Source: Lawsonibacter sp. (GTDB lineage: Bacteria > Bacillota > Clostridia > Oscillospirales > Oscillospiraceae). From it: a DNA stretch of 33,603 nt. The notes under the pieces are model-generated. The model did no database searches. It was not told the origin of the DNA and saw nothing but the letters and a program-made list of their open reading frames with translations. Numbering within the stretch: the stretch's first letter is position 1; each line of letters opens with the position of its first letter. This document shows positions 1-8,992 of this stretch, piece by piece. The DNA is taken from positions 1 to 33,603 of the forward strand of contig JAAWPF010000003.1 of the NCBI GenBank assembly GCA_022799835.1, given 5' to 3'. The position numbers and the translations under genes were made by a program.

Positions 1-1139
1 ACCGCCGCCCGGCTCTCCCGGATGCGGGCGTTGTACTGCCGGCGGTAGAACAGGGCGGTGAGCTCCTCGTTCACCACCGCCACAAAGTCGGGGAAGTGGA
101 TGCACCGGTCGGCAAAGTGCCGGGGGAAGTCCGCCGCCTGTGCCCGGCCCCGCTCCACCATGGCGGGAGTGGCGTCGTTCAGGGCGTTGAAGGTGGTGTT
201 GTAGTCCGCTTTCCAGCACCGGTCCCGGAGGGTGCACCCCCTGCACTGCCGCCCCGCCGCCCGGTCAAAGACAGTGGCCACGTCGTTATCGTTGTCCGGC
301 GTCCGAAAGGCGGAGCGGAGAGACTCGCACAAGGTCCGGAAGGCCTTGGCAGTCTGCTCCAGCTTCTGCCGGACCAGGCGCTGGGCCCGGGGGTCGGCGG
401 CGGCCTCGGGGAAGGCCCCCAGCCCCAGCCAGCCCAGAAACTGGTCCGGAAACCGCAGGCAGATTGCGCAGGCCCCCACCGCCGCTATGCCCAGCACGGG
501 GATGCCGAACAGATCCAGCGGGGCAACGGCCGTTAGACAGGCGCAGGTCAGGGCCAGCGGCCCCACCCGCCGGGCGGCGTCAGAGGGTCCGCCCCCCCTT
601 CGTCCGGTCATGGGGGCCAGTGTCCCCCGGAAGGCCCAGGCGGCGGCGGCGGTCAGGGCAATCTCCAGGGCGAAATAGAGGCCGTCCATCCCCTTCCAGC
701 CCGTCTGGCCACGGACGATAAAGCCGGTCAACGCGTTCAGCGTCCCGGCCACCAGGGGCATGGCCCAGGGCCGGCGCAGCAGTTTCCAGTCGTAGAAGGC
801 GAAGTGGACGGCAAAAGTCAGAACGGCGGCGGAGGAGTACCGCAGACCGGCGGACAACTCCATAGTCATCATGGAACCGAAGCAGACCCCTACCAGCGCC
901 GCCCCGCCGTACAGCCCGGAGCCCGACGCCGCCACAAAGGCCAGTCCGAAGGGGGCGTTCTCACCCAGGATCATCGCCCCCGCCAGTACCGCCCCCAGCA
1001 GCAGATGAATGCCCACCTCCGCCAGTACCGCCAGGACGGAAGCGGTGTCCTTTGCCCGGGGCGCCGCTTTCGGCTTTTGGGCCTGCTTTTCCTTTGGGCG
1101 CAGAGCGTTCAGCTTGCTGTAAATGGTCTTGGCTGTCAT
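1..1139 (-). CDS. spoIIE: Stage II sporulation protein E (SpoIIE)-like, N-terminal membrane region and start of central region; partial, C-terminus beyond left edge
   Basis: Read by hand on the minus strand from ATG at 1139 (MTAKTIYSKLNALRPKEKQ...), open to the window edge; several hydrophobic segments then a Cys-rich CRQCRGCTLRDRCWKADYNTTFNALNDA motif typical of SpoIIE. Absent from the ORF track because it is truncated. Confidence 0.85.
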   Translation of the reverse strand, partial: MTAKTIYSKLNALRPKEKQAQKPKAAPRAKDTASVLAVLAEVGIHLLLGAVLAGAMILGENAPFGLAFVAASGSGLYGGAALVGVCFGSMMTMELSAGLRYSSAAVLTFAVHFAFYDWKLLRRPWAMPLVAGTLNALTGFIVRGQTGWKGMDGLYFALEIALTAAAAWAFRGTLAPMTGRRGGGPSDAARRVGPLALTCACLTAVAPLDLFGIPVLGIAAVGACAICLRFPDQFLGWLGLGAFPEAAADPRAQRLVRQKLEQTAKAFRTLCESLRSAFRTPDNDNDVATVFDRAAGRQCRGCTLRDRCWKADYNTTFNALNDATPAMVERGRAQAADFPRHFADRCIHFPDFVAVVNEELTALFYRRQYNARIRESRAA

Positions 1140-1172
1140 GCCGGTCTCCTCCTCGGTGTAGGTTGGAGCCCC

Positions 1173-1206
1173 ATTATATTCCAGTTTCTGGAAAATATGC
1201 GTCGAA
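1173..1206 (-). promoter_or_regulatory. Candidate spoIIE promoter with TATAAT -10 and a Spo0A-box-like TTCGACG near -35
   Basis: Minus strand reads TTTCGACGCATA-TTTTCCAGAAACTGGAA-TATAAT; TTCGACG matches 6/7 of the reverse 0A box TTCGACA; the spacer holds the TTCCAG/CTGGAA dyad. Confidence 0.35.
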
Positions 1207-1233
1207 AGAGGGTTGTCCCATATAACTTTAGGC

Positions 1234-1262
1234 TTGTATTTTTCAGGGAAATCGAATACAAT
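1234..1262 (+). promoter_or_regulatory. Candidate sigma-A-type promoter for the Asp23/DAK2 operon
   Basis: TTGTAT, 17-bp spacer, TACAAT about 57 bp upstream of the ATG at 1319. Confidence 0.4.
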
Positions 1263-1318
1263 ATAAAATGTATATGAATGAGTTCCCCTATCCACTATGG
1301 AAAGGAAGGTATTTTCCC

Positions 1319-1666
1319 ATGAAACTGGAAACTGAGCTGGGTGAGATCCGCATCAGCAGCGACGTATTCACCACAGTCACCGGCAGCGCCGCTACCAACT
1401 GCTTCGGCGTAAAGGGCATGGCGGTGCGCTCCGCTACCGACGGTCTGGTCCACCTGCTGAAGCGGGAGTCCATGGCCAAGGGGGTCAAGGTGTATTACAA
1501 TGAGGACAGCACCGTCTCCATTGAGCTGCACATCATCGTGGAGAACGGGGTCAATCTGATGGCGGTCTGCCGGTCCATCATGAGTGAGGTGCGCTATGTG
1601 GTCAGCAAGACCACCGGGGTGGAGGTCGCCTCGGTGGACGTGTGCGTGGACTCCATGCGCTTCTGA
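1319..1666 (+). CDS. Asp23/Gls24 family envelope stress response protein (YloU-like)
   Basis: ORF 1268..1666 trimmed to ATG 1319 (MKLETELGEIRISSDVFTTVTG...); sits directly upstream of a DAK2 protein as in the yloU-yloV arrangement. Confidence 0.8.
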   Translation: MKLETELGEIRISSDVFTTVTGSAATNCFGVKGMAVRSATDGLVHLLKRESMAKGVKVYYNEDSTVSIELHIIVENGVNLMAVCRSIMSEVRYVVSKTTGVEVASVDVCVDSMRF

Positions 1667-1684
1667 TTATTCGCAGAAAGGAAT

Positions 1685-3376
1685 ATGCCGACTATGGTAA
1701 AGATGATTGACGCGGCGGTCTTTCAGCGGATGATGATCCACGCCCACGCCGCCATCAACGCCCAGAAGCAGCCCATCAACGATTTAAATGTCTTTCCCGT
1801 CCCCGACGGGGACACTGGCACCAATATGACCCTGACCATCGGGGCCGCCGCCGCCGAGATGCGCAAAAAGCAGTATGACACGGTAGGTCAAGCCGCCGGG
1901 GGCACCGCCTCCGCCCTGCTCCGGGGGGCCCGGGGCAACTCGGGGGTCATTCTTTCCCTGCTGTTCCGGGGGTTCTCCAAGGCCGTCAAGGAGAAAGAGA
2001 CCATGGACGGCCGGGACCTGGCCATCGCCCTGGACTTCGGCGTGGCCGCGGCTTACAAGGCCGTGATGAAGCCCGCCGAGGGCACCATTCTCACCGTCTC
2101 CCGTCTGGCTGCCGCCCGGGCCGCTGGACACGCCCGGGAGGACGACAGCTTTGAGGGGGTGCTGGAGGCCGCCATCCAGGAGGGCCAGGAGGCGCTGGCT
2201 CACACCATCGACCAGAACCCGGTGCTGAAAAAGGCGGGCGTGGTGGACGCCGGCGGCAAGGGCTTTCTGGTCATCCTTCAGGGGATGCTGGACGAGGTCC
2301 GGGGCCTGCCCATGCCCGAGACCGGGGAGGACGGTTCCGCCCCCAACGACAAGGCCGACTTCGAGGCGGTCAACGTGGAGGACATCACCTTTGCCTTTGA
2401 CACGGTGTTCATTGTGCGCAAGTTCAAGGAGGACACCGACCTGGAGCCTTTCCGGGCCTACCTCAACTCCATCGGCGACAGCCTGGTGATTGGCGAGGAC
2501 GATGAGGCCTTCAAGGTCCATGTCCACACCAACACCCCTGGCAGCGCCCTGAACGAGGCCCAGAAGTACGGTGTGCTGGAGCTGGCCAAGATTGAGAACA
2601 TGCGCACCCAGGCGGAGGATCTGGCCGCCGGCAGGCATGTCCAGAGCACCGATGACCTGGAGGCCGTCGAGGCTGAACTGGAACACGCCGCCGCCCCGGT
2701 CCATGCCGTGCCCGAGAAGAAGTTCGGTTATGTAGCGGTGTGCGCCGGAGCCGGGCTGGAGGCTGTATTCAAGGACTTGGGGGCAGACGCCCTGGTGGGG
2801 GGCGGCCAGACCATGAACCCCTCCACCCAGGATATTTTGAAGGCCATCGACGCCACCCCGGCGGAGATTGTCTATGTCCTGCCCAACAACAAGAACATTA
2901 TCATGGCGGCCCAGCAGACCGTCCCCCTGTGTGAGGACAAAAAGGTGATTGTCCTGCCCACCAGGACAGTGCCCCAGGGCATCTCCGCCATGCTGTGCGC
3001 CGACCCGGACGCTGACGAGGCGGACAATACCGTCGCCATGACCGAGGGCTTCGCCCATGTCCGCACCAGCGAGATCACCTACGCCGCCCGGGACTCCGAC
3101 TTCGACGGCTTCGCCATCCACCAGGGGGACTATCTGGCCCTGACAGAGCACCAGCTCTTCGGCACCGACCGGGATCTGTCCGCCATCCTGGAGCGGCTGG
3201 CCAAGTCCGACAGCCACCAGAGCGCGGAGTTTATCTCCATTTTCTACGGGGCGGATGTCACCGAGGAGCAGGCCCGGGAGGCGGAAAAAATCTTCACCGC
3301 CGCCTGCCCCAGCGCCGAGGTCACCCTCCTGGCGGGCGGTCAGCCGGTATACTACTATATGATCTCTGCGGAGTAG
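1685..3376 (+). CDS. DAK2 domain-containing protein (YloV/FakA-like fatty acid kinase family)
   Basis: 563 aa; N-terminal NDLNVFPVPDGDTGTNM and GARGNSGVILSLLFRGF DAK2 motifs; DegV-like C-terminal region. Confidence 0.9.
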   Translation: MPTMVKMIDAAVFQRMMIHAHAAINAQKQPINDLNVFPVPDGDTGTNMTLTIGAAAAEMRKKQYDTVGQAAGGTASALLRGARGNSGVILSLLFRGFSKAVKEKETMDGRDLAIALDFGVAAAYKAVMKPAEGTILTVSRLAAARAAGHAREDDSFEGVLEAAIQEGQEALAHTIDQNPVLKKAGVVDAGGKGFLVILQGMLDEVRGLPMPETGEDGSAPNDKADFEAVNVEDITFAFDTVFIVRKFKEDTDLEPFRAYLNSIGDSLVIGEDDEAFKVHVHTNTPGSALNEAQKYGVLELAKIENMRTQAEDLAAGRHVQSTDDLEAVEAELEHAAAPVHAVPEKKFGYVAVCAGAGLEAVFKDLGADALVGGGQTMNPSTQDILKAIDATPAEIVYVLPNNKNIIMAAQQTVPLCEDKKVIVLPTRTVPQGISAMLCADPDADEADNTVAMTEGFAHVRTSEITYAARDSDFDGFAIHQGDYLALTEHQLFGTDRDLSAILERLAKSDSHQSAEFISIFYGADVTEEQAREAEKIFTAACPSAEVTLLAGGQPVYYYMISAE

Positions 3377-3380
3377 GGCG

Positions 3381-3821
3381 ATGAGCACGCTGGAAGATGT
3401 ACAGGGGCTCTATGAGGCCTATCAGGATCAGGCCCGCGCTCTGGAGCGGGCCAGCAAGCCCTGGGAGAGGCTGTTCGGCCTGGTGGGCGGCCCCCAATCC
3501 CATCCCTGCCACGAGCAGTTCATCCAGAGCCTGGAGCAGACCCTTCGGGCCGCGGCGGACCGGCCGCTGCCCGCCGTGGAGGCTGCCGCGCTGCTGGATT
3601 ATATCTATTTCCCAGCCCCCGACCGCCGGAGGAGCCAGGACTCCAGCTGCTGGATGCGGGTTGCGGTCCATGGACTGACCCTGGACCTGATCCCGCTGCT
3701 GCGTCCGGAGGATGCCCGGGCGCTGCGCGGCCGCTACCAGGGGGACTACCCCCGCCGGAGCCGGCTGCCCGTCCAGGAAAAGGTGCTTGACGCTCTGAAG
3801 CGCCGGGGAGAGAATCTTTAA
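3381..3821 (+). CDS. Hypothetical protein
   Basis: 146-aa ORF 4 bp after the DAK2 gene, same strand, followed by a terminator. Confidence 0.6.
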   Translation: MSTLEDVQGLYEAYQDQARALERASKPWERLFGLVGGPQSHPCHEQFIQSLEQTLRAAADRPLPAVEAAALLDYIYFPAPDRRRSQDSSCWMRVAVHGLTLDLIPLLRPEDARALRGRYQGDYPRRSRLPVQEKVLDALKRRGENL

Positions 3822-3838
3822 TTATGCAGGTATACGCA

Positions 3839-3880
3839 AAAAGACTGGAGCCTCACAGATGTGAGGCTCCAGTCTTTTGA
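3839..3880. terminator. Bidirectional Rho-independent terminator
   Basis: AAGACTGGAGCCTCAC-AGAT-GTGAGGCTCCAGTCTT perfect stem with A run upstream and T run downstream, between convergent genes. Confidence 0.9.
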
Positions 3881-3923
3881 AAGGAAGAAATCGGCCGGGG
3901 CAGCCGAAGGAATCAATATCCGC

Positions 3924-5111
3924 TCAGACCACAGGCTTTCCCGCCTGATAGACGGCCACCAGGTTCCGGGTAAAGGCCCGCAGGTCCTCATAGGGGTTGG
4001 CGTCCAGCAGCAGGGCGTCGGCCCGGCGGCCCACCTCCAGACAGCCGATGGAGTCCTCGCCCAGCACCTGGGCGGCGGTGAGGGTGGCGGACTTCACCAC
4101 ATCCTCCCGGCTCATGCCGTACTCCTCCATATACAGCATCTCCTGGAAAGCGGCGGGGTGGGGGCCGAAGTTGGGAGAACCGCCGTCGGTGCCCAAGGCG
4201 ATACGCACGCCCATCTTGCAGGCCCGGGCGAAGGTGTCTCTCTGGTGCTCCACCACCTTCTGGGATTTGGCCACTGTCTGCTCCGGGATAACTCCGTGGC
4301 TGTCGGCCAGAATCTTGTAGATAGCCAGGGTGGGGATCAACGTCAGGCCCTTGTCCTTCATCATCTGCAGGTACTCGTCCGGGATGTCGGCGCCGTGCTC
4401 GATGGTGTCGATGCCGGCCTTGATGCACTCGATGATGCCCTCCCGGGACAGGGCGTGGGCGGCCACCTTCATGTGCAGCCGGTGGGCCTCGCTGACGATC
4501 AGCCGCAGCTGCTCCTGAGAGTACATGCTGGGACCAACCTCCTCCAGGCCGGCCGCGCCACCGGTGGCCATGATTTTGATCCACTGGCAGCGGATGCCCT
4601 TCTCGGTCAGGAGCATCTTCTTCTCTCGGATGGCTCGGATGAGCTCGCCGTCGGTGTCGGCGATGGTGCCCACAGCGGGGACATGGCCATAGGTGGCCTG
4701 GATGGCCGCACCGCAGGGAATCACCGCGGCCCCCTGTACATAGCCCTTGTTGATGGCATAGGCGATATCCACGGCGCAGTCCTGGGCGGACGCCACCTCG
4801 CGGATAGCGGTGACTCCCGCCCGCAGGCACTGGCCGGCGTGGTTGACTCCCCGCAGGAAAGCCTGATAGACCCCCTCGCGGTTGTCCAGCCCCACCGGAT
4901 CGGGGGAGCCGTCCCACGTGATATGTACATGCATATCAATAACACCGGGGGCGAGATACTTTCCCGCTCCCTCCACCACCTGGGCTCCGGGGGCATCCAG
5001 TTTCTCCCCAATGGCGGCGATAACGCCGTCCCGGCTCAGAACGTCCACGTTCGACCGGATCTCATTCTGCCGCACATCAACCAGATTGACAGATTTCCAA
5101 AGCATATCCAT
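3924..5111 (-). CDS. Amidohydrolase family protein (imidazolonepropionase-like)
   Basis: 395 aa; APGVIDMHVHITWDG metal-binding HxH motif, AHALSREGI, IEHGADIP, ALGTDGGSPNFG. Confidence 0.85.
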   Translation of the reverse strand: MDMLWKSVNLVDVRQNEIRSNVDVLSRDGVIAAIGEKLDAPGAQVVEGAGKYLAPGVIDMHVHITWDGSPDPVGLDNREGVYQAFLRGVNHAGQCLRAGVTAIREVASAQDCAVDIAYAINKGYVQGAAVIPCGAAIQATYGHVPAVGTIADTDGELIRAIREKKMLLTEKGIRCQWIKIMATGGAAGLEEVGPSMYSQEQLRLIVSEAHRLHMKVAAHALSREGIIECIKAGIDTIEHGADIPDEYLQMMKDKGLTLIPTLAIYKILADSHGVIPEQTVAKSQKVVEHQRDTFARACKMGVRIALGTDGGSPNFGPHPAAFQEMLYMEEYGMSREDVVKSATLTAAQVLGEDSIGCLEVGRRADALLLDANPYEDLRAFTRNLVAVYQAGKPVV

Positions 5112-5388
5112 ACTGCTCCTCCATTCCGGGCCTGTTCCCCAGACCCGAGCGCCTAAAGCCCCTTATCAATGGCAGTTTTCCCGACGAAAACGCACAATGA
5201 GACTTTTCGTATGATATTATAAAGCAATCTAAAACTATTTGCATTGTATAATCAGTCCAAGAACGCCGAATAAATTTTATCAAAATTTACAACAAAACAG
5301 CCCTTCTCTTATGGTATGATAAGGGTGGAAGTTTATAACATTATGGGTATTTTTTCCTCACTTCCAGCCAGAATCGGGGGGTTGAGCC

Positions 5389-6933
5389 ATGAAATTATCT
5401 ACTGTGCTTGCCGCAATTTCAGCGGACCATATCCGGCAGACCAGCCTGCCCGGAGCTGACGTCCAGCTCTATCAGGCCTGCTTTCTGACCTCCACCTCCT
5501 CCGCCTTCACCGCCAGCACGCTGTATGTCGCGCCGACCTCCGTCTATCTGGCCCTGCCCTGCCATCAGGCCCCCTCTCTCTTTCTGCTCATCCCCGATGG
5601 GGTGGAAATACCGGAGGAGGAATATCCACCCTTCTATATCCTGCTCGCCCCCGAGGTAGACGCCAACCAGCTGTTTTGCCAGATGCTGTCCCTGCTCCAC
5701 ACAGAGAGCACAGTGACTGAGGCGAAGCTGGCCATCAGCCGCGCCCTTTTCGACCGGGTGACCATCCCCAGCCTCATTGAAATCGCCGGGACCCTGCTGG
5801 GCAATCCGGTGCTGCTCCAGGACTCCACCACAAAGCTGCTGGCCCGCTCCCAGACAGAACAAATCCCCTTTGACCAGGACGAGGTGCTCAGCTGCGTGGT
5901 GCGCCAGGGCTTTGTCAGCGCCGACCTGTTCCAAAAATATGACTACGCCGACGTGCTCCGGGCCATTGAGCACAGCCCCCAGGCCTTTCTGCTCTCCTCC
6001 CCCAAGAAATGCGACCGCATCCTCCGCCGGCTGGTGGTCAACCGCCAGTATTTCGGCTGGGTGTGCTCCATCGCCTGCGCCAAGCCCTTCCTGCAGGGCG
6101 ATCTGGAAATCGTCGACTTTCTGTCCGACGCGCTGACCATGCTGCTGGAGCGGGAGGACGTGCTCCCCGTCTCCAGCCAGGCCGAGCGGCTGCTCACCAG
6201 CCTGCTCTCCGCCCACCGCTACACCGAGGAGAGCTTCAAAAAGCAGGCCGAGGGCTTCGGCTGGAAGCTGCGGGACAACTACTTCCTGGTGATGCTGGCC
6301 TTCTCCCGCCAGGAGGAGGACGCCTCCCGGACCATGATGGCCTATCAGAATCACCTGTCCCTCCTGCTCCCGGGAATGAAGTCCTTCCTGCGGCACGAAA
6401 GGCTGGTACTCTTTTTCGACAGCGCCAGCCAGAAGCGGGTGGAGGAGAGCCTGACCGCCTTTGCCCAGCGCTGCCGCCTTGTCGGAAGTTTCAGCCGCCC
6501 CTTCTCCCGCATTCTGGACTTCCCCCGGTACTACCGGCAGGCGGAGGCCACCATCGAAATCGGCCTGCACCTGAATCGGACGGGGCCGCTGTTTCGCTTT
6601 GAGGAGCTCTCCCTGTACTACATGGTCCGCCAAATCCACAGCCTGGATCCCGGCGATCTGCGGGACTGCTGTATAGATGAGCTGATCGGCATGTTCCGCT
6701 ACGACCGGCGCAGCGACACCAGCTTCGCGCTCTCCCTGCGGGTCTATCTGGAAACCCACAATCTGGGCGCCGCCGCCCAGCAGCTCCACATCCACCGCAA
6801 CACCATGCTCTACCGGGTGGAAAAATTTTCCGAACTCACTGGCCTGGATTTAGGGAGCTGGTCGGTCCGCCTTCGCCTGATGATCGGCTTCATCATTCTG
6901 GATTTATATCCGGAATTGCTGGAAGAGGAATGA
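5389..6933 (+). CDS. PucR-family transcriptional regulator (C-terminal PucR HTH)
   Basis: 514 aa; C-terminal LRVYLETHNLGAAAQQLHIHRNTMLYRVEKFSELTGLDL matches PucR/CdaR HTH family. Confidence 0.85.
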   Translation: MKLSTVLAAISADHIRQTSLPGADVQLYQACFLTSTSSAFTASTLYVAPTSVYLALPCHQAPSLFLLIPDGVEIPEEEYPPFYILLAPEVDANQLFCQMLSLLHTESTVTEAKLAISRALFDRVTIPSLIEIAGTLLGNPVLLQDSTTKLLARSQTEQIPFDQDEVLSCVVRQGFVSADLFQKYDYADVLRAIEHSPQAFLLSSPKKCDRILRRLVVNRQYFGWVCSIACAKPFLQGDLEIVDFLSDALTMLLEREDVLPVSSQAERLLTSLLSAHRYTEESFKKQAEGFGWKLRDNYFLVMLAFSRQEEDASRTMMAYQNHLSLLLPGMKSFLRHERLVLFFDSASQKRVEESLTAFAQRCRLVGSFSRPFSRILDFPRYYRQAEATIEIGLHLNRTGPLFRFEELSLYYMVRQIHSLDPGDLRDCCIDELIGMFRYDRRSDTSFALSLRVYLETHNLGAAAQQLHIHRNTMLYRVEKFSELTGLDLGSWSVRLRLMIGFIILDLYPELLEEE

Positions 6934-7036
6934 TTTTGCATATTAGCGCCCTTAAAAATGCAAGACACCCATCTCACATCCGAACCTTTCTCCCCCAGGT
7001 ATATTTGCCTTATTTCCGATATTCAAATGAAACCAC

Positions 7037-7065
7037 TTGACAAAATCGTTGAAGCCGTGTATATT
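7037..7065 (+). promoter_or_regulatory. Strong sigma-A-type promoter for the LarA-like/Tct operon
   Basis: TTGACA, 17 bp, TATATT. Confidence 0.7.
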
Positions 7066-7144
7066 GAAACAACCCCGTGTGTTAATTTTGCCGAACCATG
7101 TCCAATACTTATTCACTTTTACAATGCCAGAAGGGAGAGCCAAA

Positions 7145-8416
7145 ATGTCAGAAATCAGCAAAATGCTGCAGGAATACCGGATTCCAAAAGTCACGAAAGT
7201 ACGGCAGACCTTCAATCAGGATGTGCTGGAGGACCTGGAGGGCGTGCTGCGCGGCGGTCTGGAAGAGACCTGCGCGCCCATCTCCCCCGGCGCCCGCATT
7301 GCCATCACCTGCGGAAGCCGAGGCATTGACCAGTACGCCGCCATCATCAAGACTGTGGTGCGGTACGTCAAAGACAAGGGAGGAAATCCCTTCCTGGTTC
7401 CCGCTATGGGCAGCCACGGCGGCGCCACCGCCGCCGGCCAGGAGGAGGTCCTCCGCCGCTACGGGATCACCGAGGAGTCCGTGGGCGCCCCGGTGGTCTC
7501 CTCCATGGAGGTCGTCCAGATCGGCACCACCAACAAGGGCCTGCCCGTGTACATCGACAAAAACGCCTATGAGGCCGACGGGATCATCCTGGTCAACCGG
7601 GTCAAGCCCCACACCTCCTTCCGCGGGAAGTATGAGAGCGGCCTGGTGAAGATGCTGGCCATCGGCCTGGCCAAGCAGAAGGGAGCGGAGATGACCCACT
7701 TCCTGCGCTTTGAGAACATGGCAGAGAACATTGTCGCTGTGGGCACCATCGGCCTGGAGACGCTGAACATCCTGTGCGGCGTGTGCACCATCGAAAACGG
7801 TTATAACCATGTGGCGGAGCTCCATGTCCTGCGCAGGGACGAGATCCTGGACAAGGAGCCCGGTTATCTGCAGGCCGCCTGGAAGCGGATGCCCCGCATC
7901 GCCCTGGACACCATCGACGTGCTGGTGGTCAGCGAGATCGGCAAGGAGATCAGCGGCTGCGGCATGGACACCAACATCATCGGCCGCTACCACACCCGCG
8001 CCGCCTCCGGCGGACCGGAGACCATCAAGCTGGGTGTCCTCAACGTGACAGAGAAGTCGGAGGGCAACGCCAACGGCATGGGTCTGGCCGACTTTATGCC
8101 CCGCCATATGTATGACGCTGTTGACTTTGAGGCCAGCTACATCAATACCCTCACCTCAACGGAGCCCAACAGCACCCGGATTCCCATGGTCCTGGCCAAT
8201 GATAAAGAAGTATTCCAGGCCTGTATCAAGCTGTGCGGGCAGGTGGACCCGGCAAATATCCGTATGGTTATTATCCGCAGTACCAAATATCTGGATGAGG
8301 TGTATATGTCAAAAGCTGCGGTGGAGGCAGCCGTAATGCCCGTGGAACCAATGAGCGGGTATCAGGATGTTCCCTTCGATGAAGACGGAAACCTGGTGCT
8401 GTTCTCCGGGCATTAA
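7145..8416 (+). CDS. Lactate racemase N-domain (LarA/DUF2088)-like protein
   Basis: ORF 7037..8416 trimmed to ATG 7145 with SD GAAGGGAG; VPAMGSHGGATAAGQEEVL and NRVKPHTSFRGKYESGLVKMLAIGLAKQKGAE motifs typical of DUF2088 homologues. Confidence 0.75.
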   Translation: MSEISKMLQEYRIPKVTKVRQTFNQDVLEDLEGVLRGGLEETCAPISPGARIAITCGSRGIDQYAAIIKTVVRYVKDKGGNPFLVPAMGSHGGATAAGQEEVLRRYGITEESVGAPVVSSMEVVQIGTTNKGLPVYIDKNAYEADGIILVNRVKPHTSFRGKYESGLVKMLAIGLAKQKGAEMTHFLRFENMAENIVAVGTIGLETLNILCGVCTIENGYNHVAELHVLRRDEILDKEPGYLQAAWKRMPRIALDTIDVLVVSEIGKEISGCGMDTNIIGRYHTRAASGGPETIKLGVLNVTEKSEGNANGMGLADFMPRHMYDAVDFEASYINTLTSTEPNSTRIPMVLANDKEVFQACIKLCGQVDPANIRMVIIRSTKYLDEVYMSKAAVEAAVMPVEPMSGYQDVPFDEDGNLVLFSGH

Positions 8417-8529
8417 ATTCTCCGCCCGCAGTTTTAGAACAAGGGAAGGAGGAAGCGTCCTAATCAGACGAAAAACAGATTGGAAAACGTATCATTGTAC
8501 CTAGTTGATTAAGGAGGGATAAGCTCTAT

Positions 8530-8976
8530 ATGGAAAGAACAAGATTACAAGATCTTGTAATTGGCTTAGTTGTATTGGGCGTCGGCATCTTCGGCATTGT
8601 AAATGCCCTTAGCATGCCCGAGGGAACCAAGCCCTATACACTGGTGGTCACAATTATCTTCACAGCTCTTGGCGCGCTGCTGACAGGGCGCTCCATATAC
8701 TACCGCAAAACCCCCAGCCACGACTCCAACGTGGTCCATGCCAAGGAAATGCTGAACCCCATGGTCGCTTTTCTTATGGTGCTGGCCTACGTGCTTCTGC
8801 TGAATGTGGTGGGCTTCTTTGTCACCAGCGCGCTGTTCATGTTTATCATGATGGCCTGGATGGGCTACAAAAAGATCTGGGTCATGCTTCTGACCATCGC
8901 GCTTATGCTGGGCTTCATATATGCGCTCTTTGTCTGGCAGCTCCATGTTATGCTCCCCAGCGGGTTCCTGTTTTGA
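8530..8976 (+). CDS. Tripartite tricarboxylate transporter TctB family protein
   Basis: 148 aa, four hydrophobic segments, immediately upstream of TctA; SD AAGGAGG. Confidence 0.85.
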   Translation: MERTRLQDLVIGLVVLGVGIFGIVNALSMPEGTKPYTLVVTIIFTALGALLTGRSIYYRKTPSHDSNVVHAKEMLNPMVAFLMVLAYVLLLNVVGFFVTSALFMFIMMAWMGYKKIWVMLLTIALMLGFIYALFVWQLHVMLPSGFLF

Positions 8977-8992
8977 GAGAGGGGGATAAGAA

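Noticed and set aside
96-721. Three overlapping plus-strand ORFs at the left edge
   Set aside because: Antisense to the truncated spoIIE-like gene; Pro/Arg/Gly-rich composition typical of GC shadow ORFs.
1784-3388. 534-aa minus-strand ORF antisense to the DAK2 gene
   Set aside because: High-GC shadow ORF; Gly/Val/Leu/His-rich composition without domains, while the plus strand encodes a clear DAK2 protein.
3861-5156. 431-aa plus-strand ORF
   Set aside because: Antisense shadow of the amidohydrolase gene and begins inside the terminator.
5247-5252. TATAAT as a PucR-gene promoter -10
   Set aside because: No acceptable -35 at 16-18 bp spacing on the plus strand; left unassigned.
5419-6795. 458-aa minus-strand ORF
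   Set aside because: Shadow of the PucR-type regulator; no domain signal.
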